Below, in pieces: positions 26,600 through 38,559 of a stretch of 42,703 nt of DNA. The notes below the pieces were generated by a model. That model saw only the letters and a program-made list of their open reading frames with translations, had not been told where the DNA came from and did not search any database. Within the stretch, counting starts at the first letter, position 1. Each line of letters begins with the position of its first letter. The position numbers and the translations under genes were made by a program. The DNA comes from Pseudomonadota bacterium (GTDB taxonomy: Bacteria > Pseudomonadota > Gammaproteobacteria > Burkholderiales > Gallionellaceae): assembly GCA_021783995.1 (NCBI GenBank), contig JAJXTH010000021.1, positions 1 through 42,703 on the forward strand. Direction: 5' to 3'.

Positions 26600-27946
26600 A
26601 TGAAGCTGCTATACCTAATACGTGAATTCCTGAAAACACGCTCGGACAGCACAATACTGGAAACGCCTTTGATGCGTGACTGGAAACGCAGACTGGTCTT
26701 CTGGATCGGGGCGATCAGCGTTGGCCTCGCTGCCGTCCTTCTGGCTGACGCCGCAGAATGGGCAAACAGGTTGTTTCACAAGCTGCTTGCCGTTTCACCT
26801 TATCTCCCTCTTGTTGCTACCCCCATCGGCCTTGTATTGATAGTGCTTGCCACCCGGAACATATTCCCAGGTTCGCAAGGCAGCGGAATTCCCCAGACCA
26901 TCGCTTCCCTGAATCCGAACAGCATGCTCAGGGAAAAGCTGCTTTCTCTGCGCATCGCTTCCGGAAAAATCATGCTCACCGTTTTAGGCCTGCTTTTTGG
27001 CGCATCCGTCGGTCGCGAAGGACCTACCGTCCAGATTGGTGCGTCCGTGATGCACAGCCTGGGAAGATTTGCGCGCTTTCCCAAACACGATGTGGAAAAG
27101 GGGCTGATACTTGCCGGCGCCGCGGCCGGCGTTGCCGCTGCATTCAACACGCCCCTTGCAGGAATCGTCTTCGCTATCGAGGAGATGAGCCGCTCCTTCG
27201 AGGAGCACAACAGCTCGACCATACTGATGACCGTGATCATCGCAGGCATCACGTCCATCGCACTGCTCGGAAATTATTCCTATTTCGGTCATACCTCCGA
27301 AACCCTGGCATTCGGCAGGCAGTGGAACGTGGTCATCGCCTGCGGAATGGCCGGCGGATTTCTGGGCGGTGGTTTCAGCCGCTTTCTCGTCGAAGTCAAC
27401 AAGGGTCTGCCGGGAAATTTCGGGACATGGATGAAATCCAATCCTGTAGCCTTTGCCGCCGCCTGCGGCCTTGTCCTTGCGCTGATAGGCCTGGCATCGA
27501 ACAGCACTTCCTACGGCAGCGGATACAGCGAAGCAAAGTCGCTGCTCGACGGAAAATCTGTGCTGCCAGAATCCTACGGCCTCCTTAAGATGGCTGCGAC
27601 CGCCGTTTCATACATCAGCGGAATTCCTGGCGGAGTGATGGCGCCTACGCTTTCTGCCGGGGCTGGATTCGGGGCCAACCTTTCGCACCTTTTCACGAAC
27701 GTACCTGCAGGCGCCACCGTCATACTCGGAATGGTCGCCTATTTTGCCGGCGTTACCCAGGCTCCGATAACTGCTTTTGTGATCATCATGGAAATGACCG
27801 ACAATCACGAAATGCTGTTGCCGCTGATGTCAGCCGCTTTCATAGCCAATCTGTGCTCTAAGCTGATCTGCCCTTCGCCACTTTTTCATACCATGGCTGT
27901 GAATTTCATTTCCAAACCTGCGGAAAAAAATCCTCCGAATGATTAG
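26600..27946 (+). CDS. clcA: CLC-family chloride channel or proton/chloride antiporter
   Basis: A protein of up to 448 residues with about ten hydrophobic membrane segments. The CLC selectivity motifs are present: GSGIPQ, GREGPTVQIG with the gating glutamate, and GIPGGVMAPTLSAG. The FAIEEMSRSF segment keeps the inner glutamate that in E. coli ClcA marks proton-coupled antiporters rather than plain channels. Its likely role is chloride movement in acid or osmotic stress. The start is uncertain: a perfect TATAAT at 26587-26592 puts transcription start at about 26600, so the ATG there would be leaderless, while an ATG at 26672 has GGAAACG in front. No regulatory CBS domain is present at the C-terminus. 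It ends tail to tail with the 113-residue unknown gene, overlapping it by four bases. Confidence 0.92.
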   Translation: MKLLYLIREFLKTRSDSTILETPLMRDWKRRLVFWIGAISVGLAAVLLADAAEWANRLFHKLLAVSPYLPLVATPIGLVLIVLATRNIFPGSQGSGIPQTIASLNPNSMLREKLLSLRIASGKIMLTVLGLLFGASVGREGPTVQIGASVMHSLGRFARFPKHDVEKGLILAGAAAGVAAAFNTPLAGIVFAIEEMSRSFEEHNSSTILMTVIIAGITSIALLGNYSYFGHTSETLAFGRQWNVVIACGMAGGFLGGGFSRFLVEVNKGLPGNFGTWMKSNPVAFAAACGLVLALIGLASNSTSYGSGYSEAKSLLDGKSVLPESYGLLKMAATAVSYISGIPGGVMAPTLSAGAGFGANLSHLFTNVPAGATVILGMVAYFAGVTQAPITAFVIIMEMTDNHEMLLPLMSAAFIANLCSKLICPSPLFHTMAVNFISKPAEKNPPND

Positions 27947-28284
27947 CTGATAAGCCCGATGCTGGTTGAGGCAGTTTTCTTGTCGATATACAGCAGGATT
28001 TCGCAATACTCGTTGATTTTTTCAACCGGGGTCGGGTCATCAGCGCAGTTGCATCCTGCTATCACCGTCTGGAAAAAAATGCCTGCCCTTACCCGTATCG
28101 TTTCGCCCTCTTCTTCAGCGTTGACGTTCAAGACTGAGATCGGCTCATCCAGGACATAGCTACCCTGTGATATGGTCTTTTGCAGCGGAAGCTGGTCTAT
28201 GCTGAGCTGCTTCAATTCCTCTTTCAGAACATCGCAAAAATTTGCGGTAGTCCAGGCGGCCAATGATCCCTCAAGACATATCAC
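27943..28284 (-). CDS. conserved-looking hypothetical protein with a Cys-x-Cys cluster
   Basis: A 113-residue soluble protein that I do not recognise. No signal peptide or membrane helix is visible. The most striking part is GCNCADDPTPVEKINEYCEILLYID near residues 77-101 (two stretches around a proline), where three cysteines could bind a metal or form a disulphide. A run of acidic residues (NAEEEGET) precedes it. The GTG start at 28284 has AAGGA upstream and comes two bases after the stop of the 388-residue gene, so the two are surely co-transcribed and perhaps form a complex. Its 3' end overlaps the convergent clcA gene. Confidence 0.75.
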   Translation of the reverse strand: MICLEGSLAAWTTANFCDVLKEELKQLSIDQLPLQKTISQGSYVLDEPISVLNVNAEEEGETIRVRAGIFFQTVIAGCNCADDPTPVEKINEYCEILLYIDKKTASTSIGLIS

Positions 28285-28286
28285 GA

Positions 28287-29453
28287 CTAGTCCTTGGGCC
28301 AGTATTTTGTTGCGATGCCTTCTCCAAGGTCAGCCTCAACAAGGCGTCTGCGTACCTCCAGGAGGCGCTCCACAAGCTCGGGCTCTATGGCAGCATACGC
28401 CTCTGCATCCGGGGTGCGGTTCACGACCACGCCCAGCAATTCGGTGATCGCATTGCCGATCGAGTTCTGGCTGATGGTGACGATCAGCTTTCCTTCATCG
28501 TTGCGGTAGATCAGCTGCTTGAATGCCGGCTGCCAGCGGATCGCGCTCGCATATTTTGCATCCATGATGCAGTGATCTCGGACTTTCTTCGCCGTTTTCA
28601 TGAAGTCGTTATTGAACAGAAGCACGCTTTCCACCTGCTCTGGAAAATAGACGTCATGCAGCATGGGTGCATTGCGCGTCGACACCTGTGAAAAGAATGT
28701 ACGATAGAAATCGATGAATCCTTTGAGCACTTCGTCGTATTCCTTCCAGAAATGCACATTTTTGAGCGCGCTCTCGCCCCCCAGAATTTCCCAGCTGGGC
28801 AATCCCTGAGGATAACCTGTAAGCTTGATGCGCGCATCGGTTTCTGCCGCAGATTTAAGTATCTTGAGGTTCAGTGCGCAGTCGAAGAATTCCCTGTATA
28901 CCTCGCCCATGTAGGCCTGAAACAGGCTGTTTTGCCCCCCATCGGTCAGATTCGGGTTGTCGGGATCTGCAAGCTTTGCTTCAGCAAGAGCCTGTTTAGG
29001 AAATACCACGAAATGATTGTGCAGCATGCGTATGCTTGGAACACCTGGAGAGGTCAGTGGCCAAGTTGCATCCAGGCTCGCCTCTCCTGCCAGTATCAAG
29101 GATTTCTCAGGATCCGGATACTTTTCCAGCATGTATGAAATGATAATCTGGTTCATCCTGTTCCAGACGTGCTTCACGTTTTCTGCAACCTGCGAACGTC
29201 TGACAGGGCGCCCCAGGGGATTCAATATCGTCCTGGAAGTATTGTAAATTATGGAGCAGTCGAATTCTGTGCTATGTCCGAGCGCTTTACGGTAGAGCAG
29301 CAGGTTTTCCGAATTGACCAGCAACCCGTTGTTGTTTGCAAGGTCGTTGAGATTTTCCGTGCTGTTGAAAAACTCGTTGTGCTTCATGCCTTCCGGCACG
29401 TCCAGGGGGATTGGTCTGAATGGAGTCGTTATTTCACGCGGACCTGTCTGCAT
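28287..29453 (-). CDS. uncharacterised 388-residue protein
   Basis: I do not recognise this family. The protein is cytoplasmic by appearance (no signal peptide or membrane helix) and mixed alpha/beta. Visible features are SLILAGEASLDATWP, then RMLHNHFVVFPK with a His-Asn-His at 145-147, then GYPQGLPSWEILGG and a C-terminal helical end (VERLLEVRRRLVEADLG). The HNHFVVFPK stretch is faintly like the early strand of HIT/GalT-type nucleotidyl-transferases, but the diagnostic HxHxH motif is missing, so I do not assign it. An AGGAGA ribosome site overlaps the pepD stop codon and precedes the ATG at 29453 well. It is the fourth gene of the dnaN-gyrB-pepD string and is tightly coupled to the 113-residue gene downstream. 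Confidence 0.8.
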   Translation of the reverse strand: MQTGPREITTPFRPIPLDVPEGMKHNEFFNSTENLNDLANNNGLLVNSENLLLYRKALGHSTEFDCSIIYNTSRTILNPLGRPVRRSQVAENVKHVWNRMNQIIISYMLEKYPDPEKSLILAGEASLDATWPLTSPGVPSIRMLHNHFVVFPKQALAEAKLADPDNPNLTDGGQNSLFQAYMGEVYREFFDCALNLKILKSAAETDARIKLTGYPQGLPSWEILGGESALKNVHFWKEYDEVLKGFIDFYRTFFSQVSTRNAPMLHDVYFPEQVESVLLFNNDFMKTAKKVRDHCIMDAKYASAIRWQPAFKQLIYRNDEGKLIVTISQNSIGNAITELLGVVVNRTPDAEAYAAIEPELVERLLEVRRRLVEADLGEGIATKYWPKD

Positions 29454-29462
29454 CTCATTCTC

Positions 29463-33354
<3,892 letters not shown>

Positions 33355-33369
33355 TCATTGATACAGAAA

Positions 33370-34476
33370 TCAAATTCGCATGGGCATGACAACGTAGCGA
33401 AATTCCTTTTCTTCCGGGGAAGTGATCAGGATGCTGCTGTTTGGATTTCCAAACGAGAATACCGCCGTTTCTCCGTTTATGCTGTTCAGTCCATCCAGAA
33501 GGTAGTTAACATTAAAACCGATGTCGATTGCTTCACCGTGATAATCAGTTTCAATTTCTATCTGGGCTTCCTCTTGCTCGCTGTTGCTGCTAATGATGCA
33601 CAGGTTCTTTTCCGTAAGGACAAAATGCACACCACGAATTTTTTCATTAGACAGGATCGCCGCTCTTTGGAGCGCCTGTTGAACTATGGTTCTGTTTATC
33701 TCAAGATGGTTGGTGTAGTCCGGTATGACTCTTTGATAGTCAGGGAATTTACCTTCTATCAATTTGGTGTACAACTCGATATTTGAAAATGTCGCTTTCA
33801 TCTGCAATGCAGAAAATTCGATATCTATTTCATCGTCGTCATCGCTTAGCAGTTTGGATAACTCCGTGATTGCTTTTCGAGGAACAATGATTTCGATTCT
33901 TTCGTGGTCACCATCGATCATTATTGCGTTGTAAGCCAGTCTGTGACCGTCTGTTGCTACAGCGATGAACTTGTTATTCTCGATGACGAAAAGTACCCCG
34001 TTGAGATAATACCTTACATCCTGCTGGGCCATTGAGAATTGAACTGATCCAAGCAGTTTTTTCAATGCCGCCTGAGACAGGCTGATTTTTTTGCTGTCTT
34101 CGAGCTGTTTTTTGAGTATGGGGAAATCGGCTGCAGGCAAAGACTGAAGGTTGAATTTGCTTTTATTTGATCTGATTTGTACCTTGCTTTCTAGAACATC
34201 TATGGTGACTTTGCTTTGATCAGGAAGTATGCGCAGAATTTCCTGCAACTTCTTTCCCCCTACTGTCATGGCTGATTCTGAACCTGTTCCATCCGTCAAT
34301 CCTATCGTTGCTGTTATCTGAATTTCAAGATCTGTGGAAGTGAAACGGATTGTATCATTATGATTTTCTATCAGTATATTGGAAAGGATAGGCATGGTCT
34401 GTTTTCGCTCGACAATGCCAATTACCGTCTGCAATGGTTTTAGCAGTATTTCCTTCGTTATCTTTTCGATAAACAT
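33370..34476 (-). CDS. dnaN: DNA polymerase III beta subunit (sliding clamp)
   Basis: A 368-residue protein that forms the ring-shaped clamp holding DNA polymerase III on DNA. It has three repeated clamp domains. Recognisable parts are LLKPLQTVIGIVERKQTMPILSN near the start (written across the first domain), FTSTDLEIQI, LPAADFPIL, VATDGHRLAYN, FPDYQRVIPDY and the C-terminal YVVMPMRI. The ATG at 34476 with AAGGA in front fits the family N-terminus; an in-frame ATG 33 bases upstream would add residues not seen in the family. It lies between dnaA and gyrB in the usual dnaA-dnaN-gyrB order, though recF, which often follows dnaN, is absent here. Confidence 0.97.
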   Translation of the reverse strand: MFIEKITKEILLKPLQTVIGIVERKQTMPILSNILIENHNDTIRFTSTDLEIQITATIGLTDGTGSESAMTVGGKKLQEILRILPDQSKVTIDVLESKVQIRSNKSKFNLQSLPAADFPILKKQLEDSKKISLSQAALKKLLGSVQFSMAQQDVRYYLNGVLFVIENNKFIAVATDGHRLAYNAIMIDGDHERIEIIVPRKAITELSKLLSDDDDEIDIEFSALQMKATFSNIELYTKLIEGKFPDYQRVIPDYTNHLEINRTIVQQALQRAAILSNEKIRGVHFVLTEKNLCIISSNSEQEEAQIEIETDYHGEAIDIGFNVNYLLDGLNSINGETAVFSFGNPNSSILITSPEEKEFRYVVMPMRI

Positions 34477-34509
34477 GTTAGTCCTTAGCACTTTTAAAAA
34501 TTGAGACAA

Positions 34510-34731
34510 TACCGGTCGGTAACAGTAATAAATAAACTATATATAGATAATAATAACAATAAGCACGACAGAATCTGTGTATTATCGAATTTAATAATAA
34601 AAAACAATTAATTGAATCATTTTTATAGTGTTGTCATTCTGTGGATAACTAGCATTTCCGATGTGAATAATATTCTGAGCCTCCAGAAAAATCCTACAAA
34701 TCCACATTTCATGAACAGCTTTCCTCCAGGT
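34510..34731. other. likely chromosomal origin of replication (dnaA-dnaN gap)
   Basis: This gap is very AT-rich, especially 34520-34560 and 34581-34628, which would suit DNA unwinding. A perfect DnaA box lies at 34640-34648 (TTATCCACA on the minus strand), a near-perfect TTATTCACA at 34662-34670, and a weaker TAATACACA at 34576-34584. Genes on either side read away from this region and two parS sites flank it. The other gap next to dnaA (36091-36246) has only one box and is occupied by the rpmH promoter, so the origin is placed here, as inference. Confidence 0.65.
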
Positions 34732-36090
34732 TTATCCAGTCAAAATTTGAAGCAAAATTTTGTAATCTGCATCTATTGTTGATTCCGTGTTTCTCAAAGA
34801 GACAATATTCTGACATGCATGTATAACGGTAGAATGATCTTTTCCTCCAAAAGCGCTGCCGATCTCTGGCAAACTCATCGTTGTCAGTTCTCTAGATAGG
34901 CTCATGGCTATTTGTCTAGGTCGTGTGAGATTTCTTGTGCGCTTTTTGGAAAGCAGTTCAACAAGTTTGATTCGATAATAGTCGGCAACTGTTTTTTGTA
35001 TGTTTTCAATGGTGATTTGCCGACTCTTGGCAATCAGGATATCTTTCAGCGCTTCCTTGGCTGTTTCAACGGAAATGCTTTTCTTATGGAATTTTGTATA
35101 TGCCTCAACGCGCTTCAGCGCGCCTTCGAGTTCACGCACGTTGGAATTTACATGCTTGGCAATCAGAAATGCGACAGCATTATCCAGCGAATAGCCGCTG
35201 ATCTCGGCTTTTTTCAGAAGTATCGCTACGCGCATTTCAAGTTCCGGCGGTTCTATCCCGATTGTAAGTCCCCAACCAAATCTTGATATCAGTCGGCTTT
35301 CAAGACCCGAAAGTTCTTTAGGATATTTATCGCTGGTGATGATGATCTGCTTTTGAGAGTCTATCATCGTGTTGAAAACATAAAAGAATTCTTCCTGCGT
35401 TTTGCTTTTATCAGAAAAAAATTGAATATCATCGATCAGCAGTACATCCAGTGAATGGTAGTATTGCTTGAATTCCTCAAAATTGTTCGAGCGATAAGCT
35501 TTCACGACATCCGCGACATAGCGTTCTGCATGCATATAGCAAACTTTTGCATGCGGGCGATCCAAACAAATGTGGTTGCCGATGGCCTGCGCCAGATGTG
35601 TCTTACCCAGACCAACGCCACCGTAGATAAACAGGGGGTTGTATGAAACACCCGGCAATTCGGAAACCTGTTTTGCAGCGGCAAACGCCAGCTGATTTGA
35701 CTTTCCAATGACAAAATTGTCAAAAGCCAGATTTTGATTGAGCTTTCCATAGCTTCTTATTGATGTATCTGCCTTGCGCTTTTGTTCAGCAGACACTGTC
35801 TTTTTTTCTTCAACTGGTGGAGCGGTGGAAAGTTCATTCGGTGCAATCGATTCGATAATACGGAATTCGAATTCTGGCACTTCTGCAAACATCAGTTTGG
35901 CTTGGCGAAGAATCTCGGAAAAAAAACGTTCCTGTACTATTTTCAAGGCAAAAGAATTTGGCGCTGTTAAAACCAGACGGCCATTGTCTTCAAATAAGGA
36001 GAGAGGTTTGATCCACGAGTTGAATTGCCGGGGAGGTAGGCTCTTTTCAAATGAAAGAAGGCAAGCTTGCCAGAATTCTTTTTCTTGCAT
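34732..36090 (-). CDS. dnaA: chromosomal replication initiator protein
   Basis: A 452-residue AAA+ protein that binds DnaA boxes and opens the origin. Domain I (about 1-85) begins [25 protein letters not shown]; a short variable linker follows. The AAA+ core has Walker [14 protein letters not shown] near 157-169, Walker [10 protein letters not shown] near 217 and sensor motifs SRFGWGL and VRELEGAL. Domain IV binds the DnaA box through [13 protein letters not shown] and [11 protein letters not shown] near 416-426. The ATG at 36090 is the first in frame and gives the standard N-terminus. It is the first gene of the leftward dnaA-dnaN-gyrB string; a perfect DnaA box 65 bases upstream suggests it represses its own transcription. 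Confidence 0.98.
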   Translation of the reverse strand: MQEKEFWQACLLSFEKSLPPRQFNSWIKPLSLFEDNGRLVLTAPNSFALKIVQERFFSEILRQAKLMFAEVPEFEFRIIESIAPNELSTAPPVEEKKTVSAEQKRKADTSIRSYGKLNQNLAFDNFVIGKSNQLAFAAAKQVSELPGVSYNPLFIYGGVGLGKTHLAQAIGNHICLDRPHAKVCYMHAERYVADVVKAYRSNNFEEFKQYYHSLDVLLIDDIQFFSDKSKTQEEFFYVFNTMIDSQKQIIITSDKYPKELSGLESRLISRFGWGLTIGIEPPELEMRVAILLKKAEISGYSLDNAVAFLIAKHVNSNVRELEGALKRVEAYTKFHKKSISVETAKEALKDILIAKSRQITIENIQKTVADYYRIKLVELLSKKRTRNLTRPRQIAMSLSRELTTMSLPEIGSAFGGKDHSTVIHACQNIVSLRNTESTIDADYKILLQILTG

Positions 36091-36154
36091 ATAAACTAAA
36101 CAAACCGGTAATCTGTAATGTACACGGAAATGATTCTACAGGTCTTGAGGAAAC

Positions 36155-36163
36155 TTATCCACA
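36155..36163 (+). promoter_or_regulatory. DnaA box upstream of dnaA
   Basis: TTATCCACA is a perfect DnaA box in the gap between dnaA and rpmH. It may serve autoregulation of dnaA or be part of an extended origin. Confidence 0.85.
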
Positions 36164-36183
36164 AGCCGTTTAGCAAATTTGTC

Positions 36184-36212
36184 TTGACACCTGAACAGTA
36201 AAACATTGTAAT
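36184..36212 (+). promoter_or_regulatory. strong sigma-70 promoter for rpmH operon
   Basis: A perfect -35 TTGACA is followed after 17 bases by TGTAAT (five of six consensus bases), 34 bases before the rpmH start codon. This is the strongest-looking promoter found in the window and fits the demand for a ribosomal protein. Confidence 0.85.
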
Positions 36213-36246
36213 ACCGGGTTTTATAACTTGCGAAGGATAATTCAAC

Positions 36247-36381
36247 ATGAAACGTACATATCAACCATCAGTTACCAAGAGAAAGCGTACGCATGGATTT
36301 CTGGTCCGTATGAAATCCCGTGGCGGAAGAGCTGTGATACGTGCACGCCGTGCAAAGGGCCGTGCAAAGCTCGCTGTCTAA
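36247..36381 (+). CDS. rpmH: 50S ribosomal protein L34
   Basis: A 44-residue, highly basic ribosomal protein. The sequence starts [18 protein letters not shown] and ends [10 protein letters not shown], both diagnostic of bacterial L34. GAAGGA precedes the ATG at 36247. It is the first gene of the rightward rpmH-rnpA-yidD-yidC operon next to the origin and is driven by a near-consensus promoter. Its last 20 bases overlap the start of rnpA in another frame. Confidence 0.98.
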   Translation: MKRTYQPSVTKRKRTHGFLVRMKSRGGRAVIRARRAKGRAKLAV

Positions 36382-36733
36382 GCATACGAATAGTTTTTCC
36401 GCCTCGCAGAGAATTCCGCGAGGGGTAGGCTATGGGCAGTGTATTAAGGCTCAGGTGATATCGGATGAATATTTCAGGCTATATTTTGCGGAAAATCATC
36501 AGGAAAAAGCGCGTTTGGGCATCGTTGTAGCAAAAAAATATTTTTCTAAATCGGTAGATAGGAATAAGGCAAAGCGGAAAATTCGGGAATTATTTCGGAC
36601 CCATCAAATTAGGGAATGTGGTGTGGATCTTGTTGTGATGTCCCGGAAAGCCGAGCATCCAACCCCAGTATTGTATAAGATCCATTTAAACAAACTCTTC
36701 AGCAAGGTAGCAATGCTATGCGCACAATCCTGA
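36362..36733 (+). CDS. rnpA: ribonuclease P protein component
   Basis: A basic protein of about 123 residues that binds the RNase P RNA and helps it trim the 5' leader of tRNA precursors. The family RNR-type motif is present as [19 protein letters not shown], preceded by [15 protein letters not shown]. The N-terminus needs care: no ATG, GTG or TTG exists in frame between the rpmH stop and the conserved N-terminal part, so translation must begin inside rpmH. The GTG at 36362 gives a normal length and is preferred; GTG codons at 36341 and 36350 would lengthen it. The protein therefore overlaps rpmH by 20 or more bases, and at its 3' end overlaps yidD by 16. Confidence 0.9.
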   Translation: MQSSLSKHTNSFSASQRIPRGVGYGQCIKAQVISDEYFRLYFAENHQEKARLGIVVAKKYFSKSVDRNKAKRKIRELFRTHQIRECGVDLVVMSRKAEHPTPVLYKIHLNKLFSKVAMLCAQS

Positions 36734-36927
36734 TAAAACTCATTCATGGCTACCAGTACCTGATCAGTCCGCATCTTCCTCCTACCTGCCGGTTTACGCC
36801 AAGCTGCTCCCATTACGCGTGCGAAGTTTTAGGCAAGCACGGAATCTTAAAAGGGACCTGGCTTAGCATTACACGTCTTCTTCGCTGTAATCCCTGGCAT
36901 CCAGGCGGTTATGATCCGGCACCATAA
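36718..36927 (+). CDS. yidD: membrane protein insertion efficiency factor
   Basis: A 69-residue protein associated with the inner membrane that assists YidC and Sec in inserting membrane proteins. It shows the conserved [11 protein letters not shown] and [15 protein letters not shown] segments, with three conserved cysteines, and an amphipathic N-terminal helix ([12 protein letters not shown]). It overlaps the end of rnpA and precedes yidC by 15 bases, the standard rpmH-rnpA-yidD-yidC order. Confidence 0.96.
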   Translation: MRTILIKLIHGYQYLISPHLPPTCRFTPSCSHYACEVLGKHGILKGTWLSITRLLRCNPWHPGGYDPAP

Positions 36928-36942
36928 CAAATAAAAATCATC

Positions 36943-38559
36943 ATGGACTTTCAAAGGCTCTTCCTCTTTTTAATCTTTTCCTTTTCATTGATGATGGTAT
37001 GGGATGGCTGGCAGCGCTATCAGCATCCACAGCCGGTCGTATCTGAGGCATCTCATGCCGTAAATGCACCAAAAGGTGCTGCAGGGCATGCCCAGATCAT
37101 CCAGAGTGCGAAAGTAGTTCCGGCGGGAAAAATCATCAAGGTCAGCACAGACCTGATGATCGCGGAGATCAATACTGCAGGCGGGGACATTCAGGGGCTC
37201 AGTTTTTTGAAGCACCCGGACAGACTCGACAAGACCAAGAATCTTGCATTGTTTGAAAAGGGCCCTGGAACGCATAACTATGTTGCCCAAACCGGGCTTC
37301 TGGGGGCAGGCTTTCCCAATCACACAACCTTGTTCACCAGCGATCAGGATAGCTACCAGATGGGAGAAAGCGCCGACAATCTGCAGGTCGTTCTGAAGGC
37401 AACGGGCGCGGATGGGGTGAAAGTGACGAAAACGATCACTTTTCACAAGGACAGCTACGTTGTGGATGTCACCTATGAAATTGAAAACGACGGAAGTCAG
37501 CCAGTCAAGACTTCTGCCTATTATCAGTTCACGCGTGATGACAAGCAGCCGGCGGGACTCACCAAAATGGTTCCGACCTTTACAGGGGTCGTGGTATATA
37601 CAGACAAGGACAAGTTCCAGAAAGTCAGTTTCGAGGATATCGCCAAGGGCAAGGTCAAATATCCTGCAGAAACAAACAATGGCTGGATAGGCATACTGCA
37701 ACACTACTTTGTTGCCGCATGGATACCCAGCGAAAACTCGAAACGCGAATTCTACACTCGCAAACTCGAAGACGGCCTATATTCGGCTGGCGTCATCTTG
37801 CCGTTTCCTACGGTTCTACCTGGACAAAAGTCCAGCATGACCGTGCCTTTTTATGCCGGGCCGGCAGAATCCCGCCTCGATTCGATCGCGCCTGGGCTTG
37901 GATTGACCGTTGATTATGGCTGGCTGACTGTCGTTGCAACACCGATTTTCAGCACGCTAAGATTCATACATGGCCTTGTCGGAAACTGGGGCGTGGCCAT
38001 CATCATCCTGACGCTGCTGATCAAGATTCTGTTCTTCCCGCTGTCGGCGGCGAGCTACAGATCGATGGCGAAGATGCGCATGATTGCTCCAAAGCTCGAG
38101 AGGATAAAGCAGCAATATGCCAACGATCGAGAGCAGTTGAACCGCGCGATGATGGATCTTTACAAAACCGAGAAGATCAATCCTCTTGGCGGATGCCTTC
38201 CTGTCGTGATCCAGATCCCGGTGTTCATTTCACTTTACTGGTCGATTCTCGCCAGCGTCGAAATGCGCTACGCGCCGTTCTTCGGGTGGATCACGGACTT
38301 ATCTGCCCCAGATCCGTATTACGTGTTGCCGGTGCTCATGGGAATCAGCATGCTTATGCAATCGAGGCTCAATCCGGCTCCTCCTGATCCGATGCAGGCA
38401 AAAATCATGAAGATCATGCCAGTGGCTTTCAGCGTGATGTTTTTCTTCTTTCCTGCGGGTCTGGTGCTTTACTCGATCGTTAACAACGGTTTGTCCATTG
38501 CCCAGCAATGGTACATAACCCGCAAGCTTGGTGTCTCAGGTGCAGGTGCAAAAAACTGA
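36943..38559 (+). CDS. yidC: membrane protein insertase
   Basis: A 538-residue inner-membrane insertase that places proteins into the membrane with or without SecYEG. It has an N-terminal anchor helix (about 4-20), a large periplasmic beta-sandwich domain (about 50-335), and a C-terminal five-helix core starting at FIHGLVGNWGVAIIILTLLIK, with the conserved arginine in AASYRSMAKM, the coiled hairpin KLERIKQQYANDREQLNRAMM, and KTEKINPLGGCLPVVIQIPVF. The length is typical for proteobacteria. It starts 15 bases after yidD; its last 17 to 32 bases overlap the start of mnmE. Confidence 0.97.
   Translation: MDFQRLFLFLIFSFSLMMVWDGWQRYQHPQPVVSEASHAVNAPKGAAGHAQIIQSAKVVPAGKIIKVSTDLMIAEINTAGGDIQGLSFLKHPDRLDKTKNLALFEKGPGTHNYVAQTGLLGAGFPNHTTLFTSDQDSYQMGESADNLQVVLKATGADGVKVTKTITFHKDSYVVDVTYEIENDGSQPVKTSAYYQFTRDDKQPAGLTKMVPTFTGVVVYTDKDKFQKVSFEDIAKGKVKYPAETNNGWIGILQHYFVAAWIPSENSKREFYTRKLEDGLYSAGVILPFPTVLPGQKSSMTVPFYAGPAESRLDSIAPGLGLTVDYGWLTVVATPIFSTLRFIHGLVGNWGVAIIILTLLIKILFFPLSAASYRSMAKMRMIAPKLERIKQQYANDREQLNRAMMDLYKTEKINPLGGCLPVVIQIPVFISLYWSILASVEMRYAPFFGWITDLSAPDPYYVLPVLMGISMLMQSRLNPAPPDPMQAKIMKIMPVAFSVMFFFFPAGLVLYSIVNNGLSIAQQWYITRKLGVSGAGAKN

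Noticed and set aside
28287..29453. Assignment of the 388-residue protein to the HIT/GalT nucleotidyl-transferase group
   Set aside because: Only a single HNH-F stretch is similar; the HxHxH catalytic motif is not seen.
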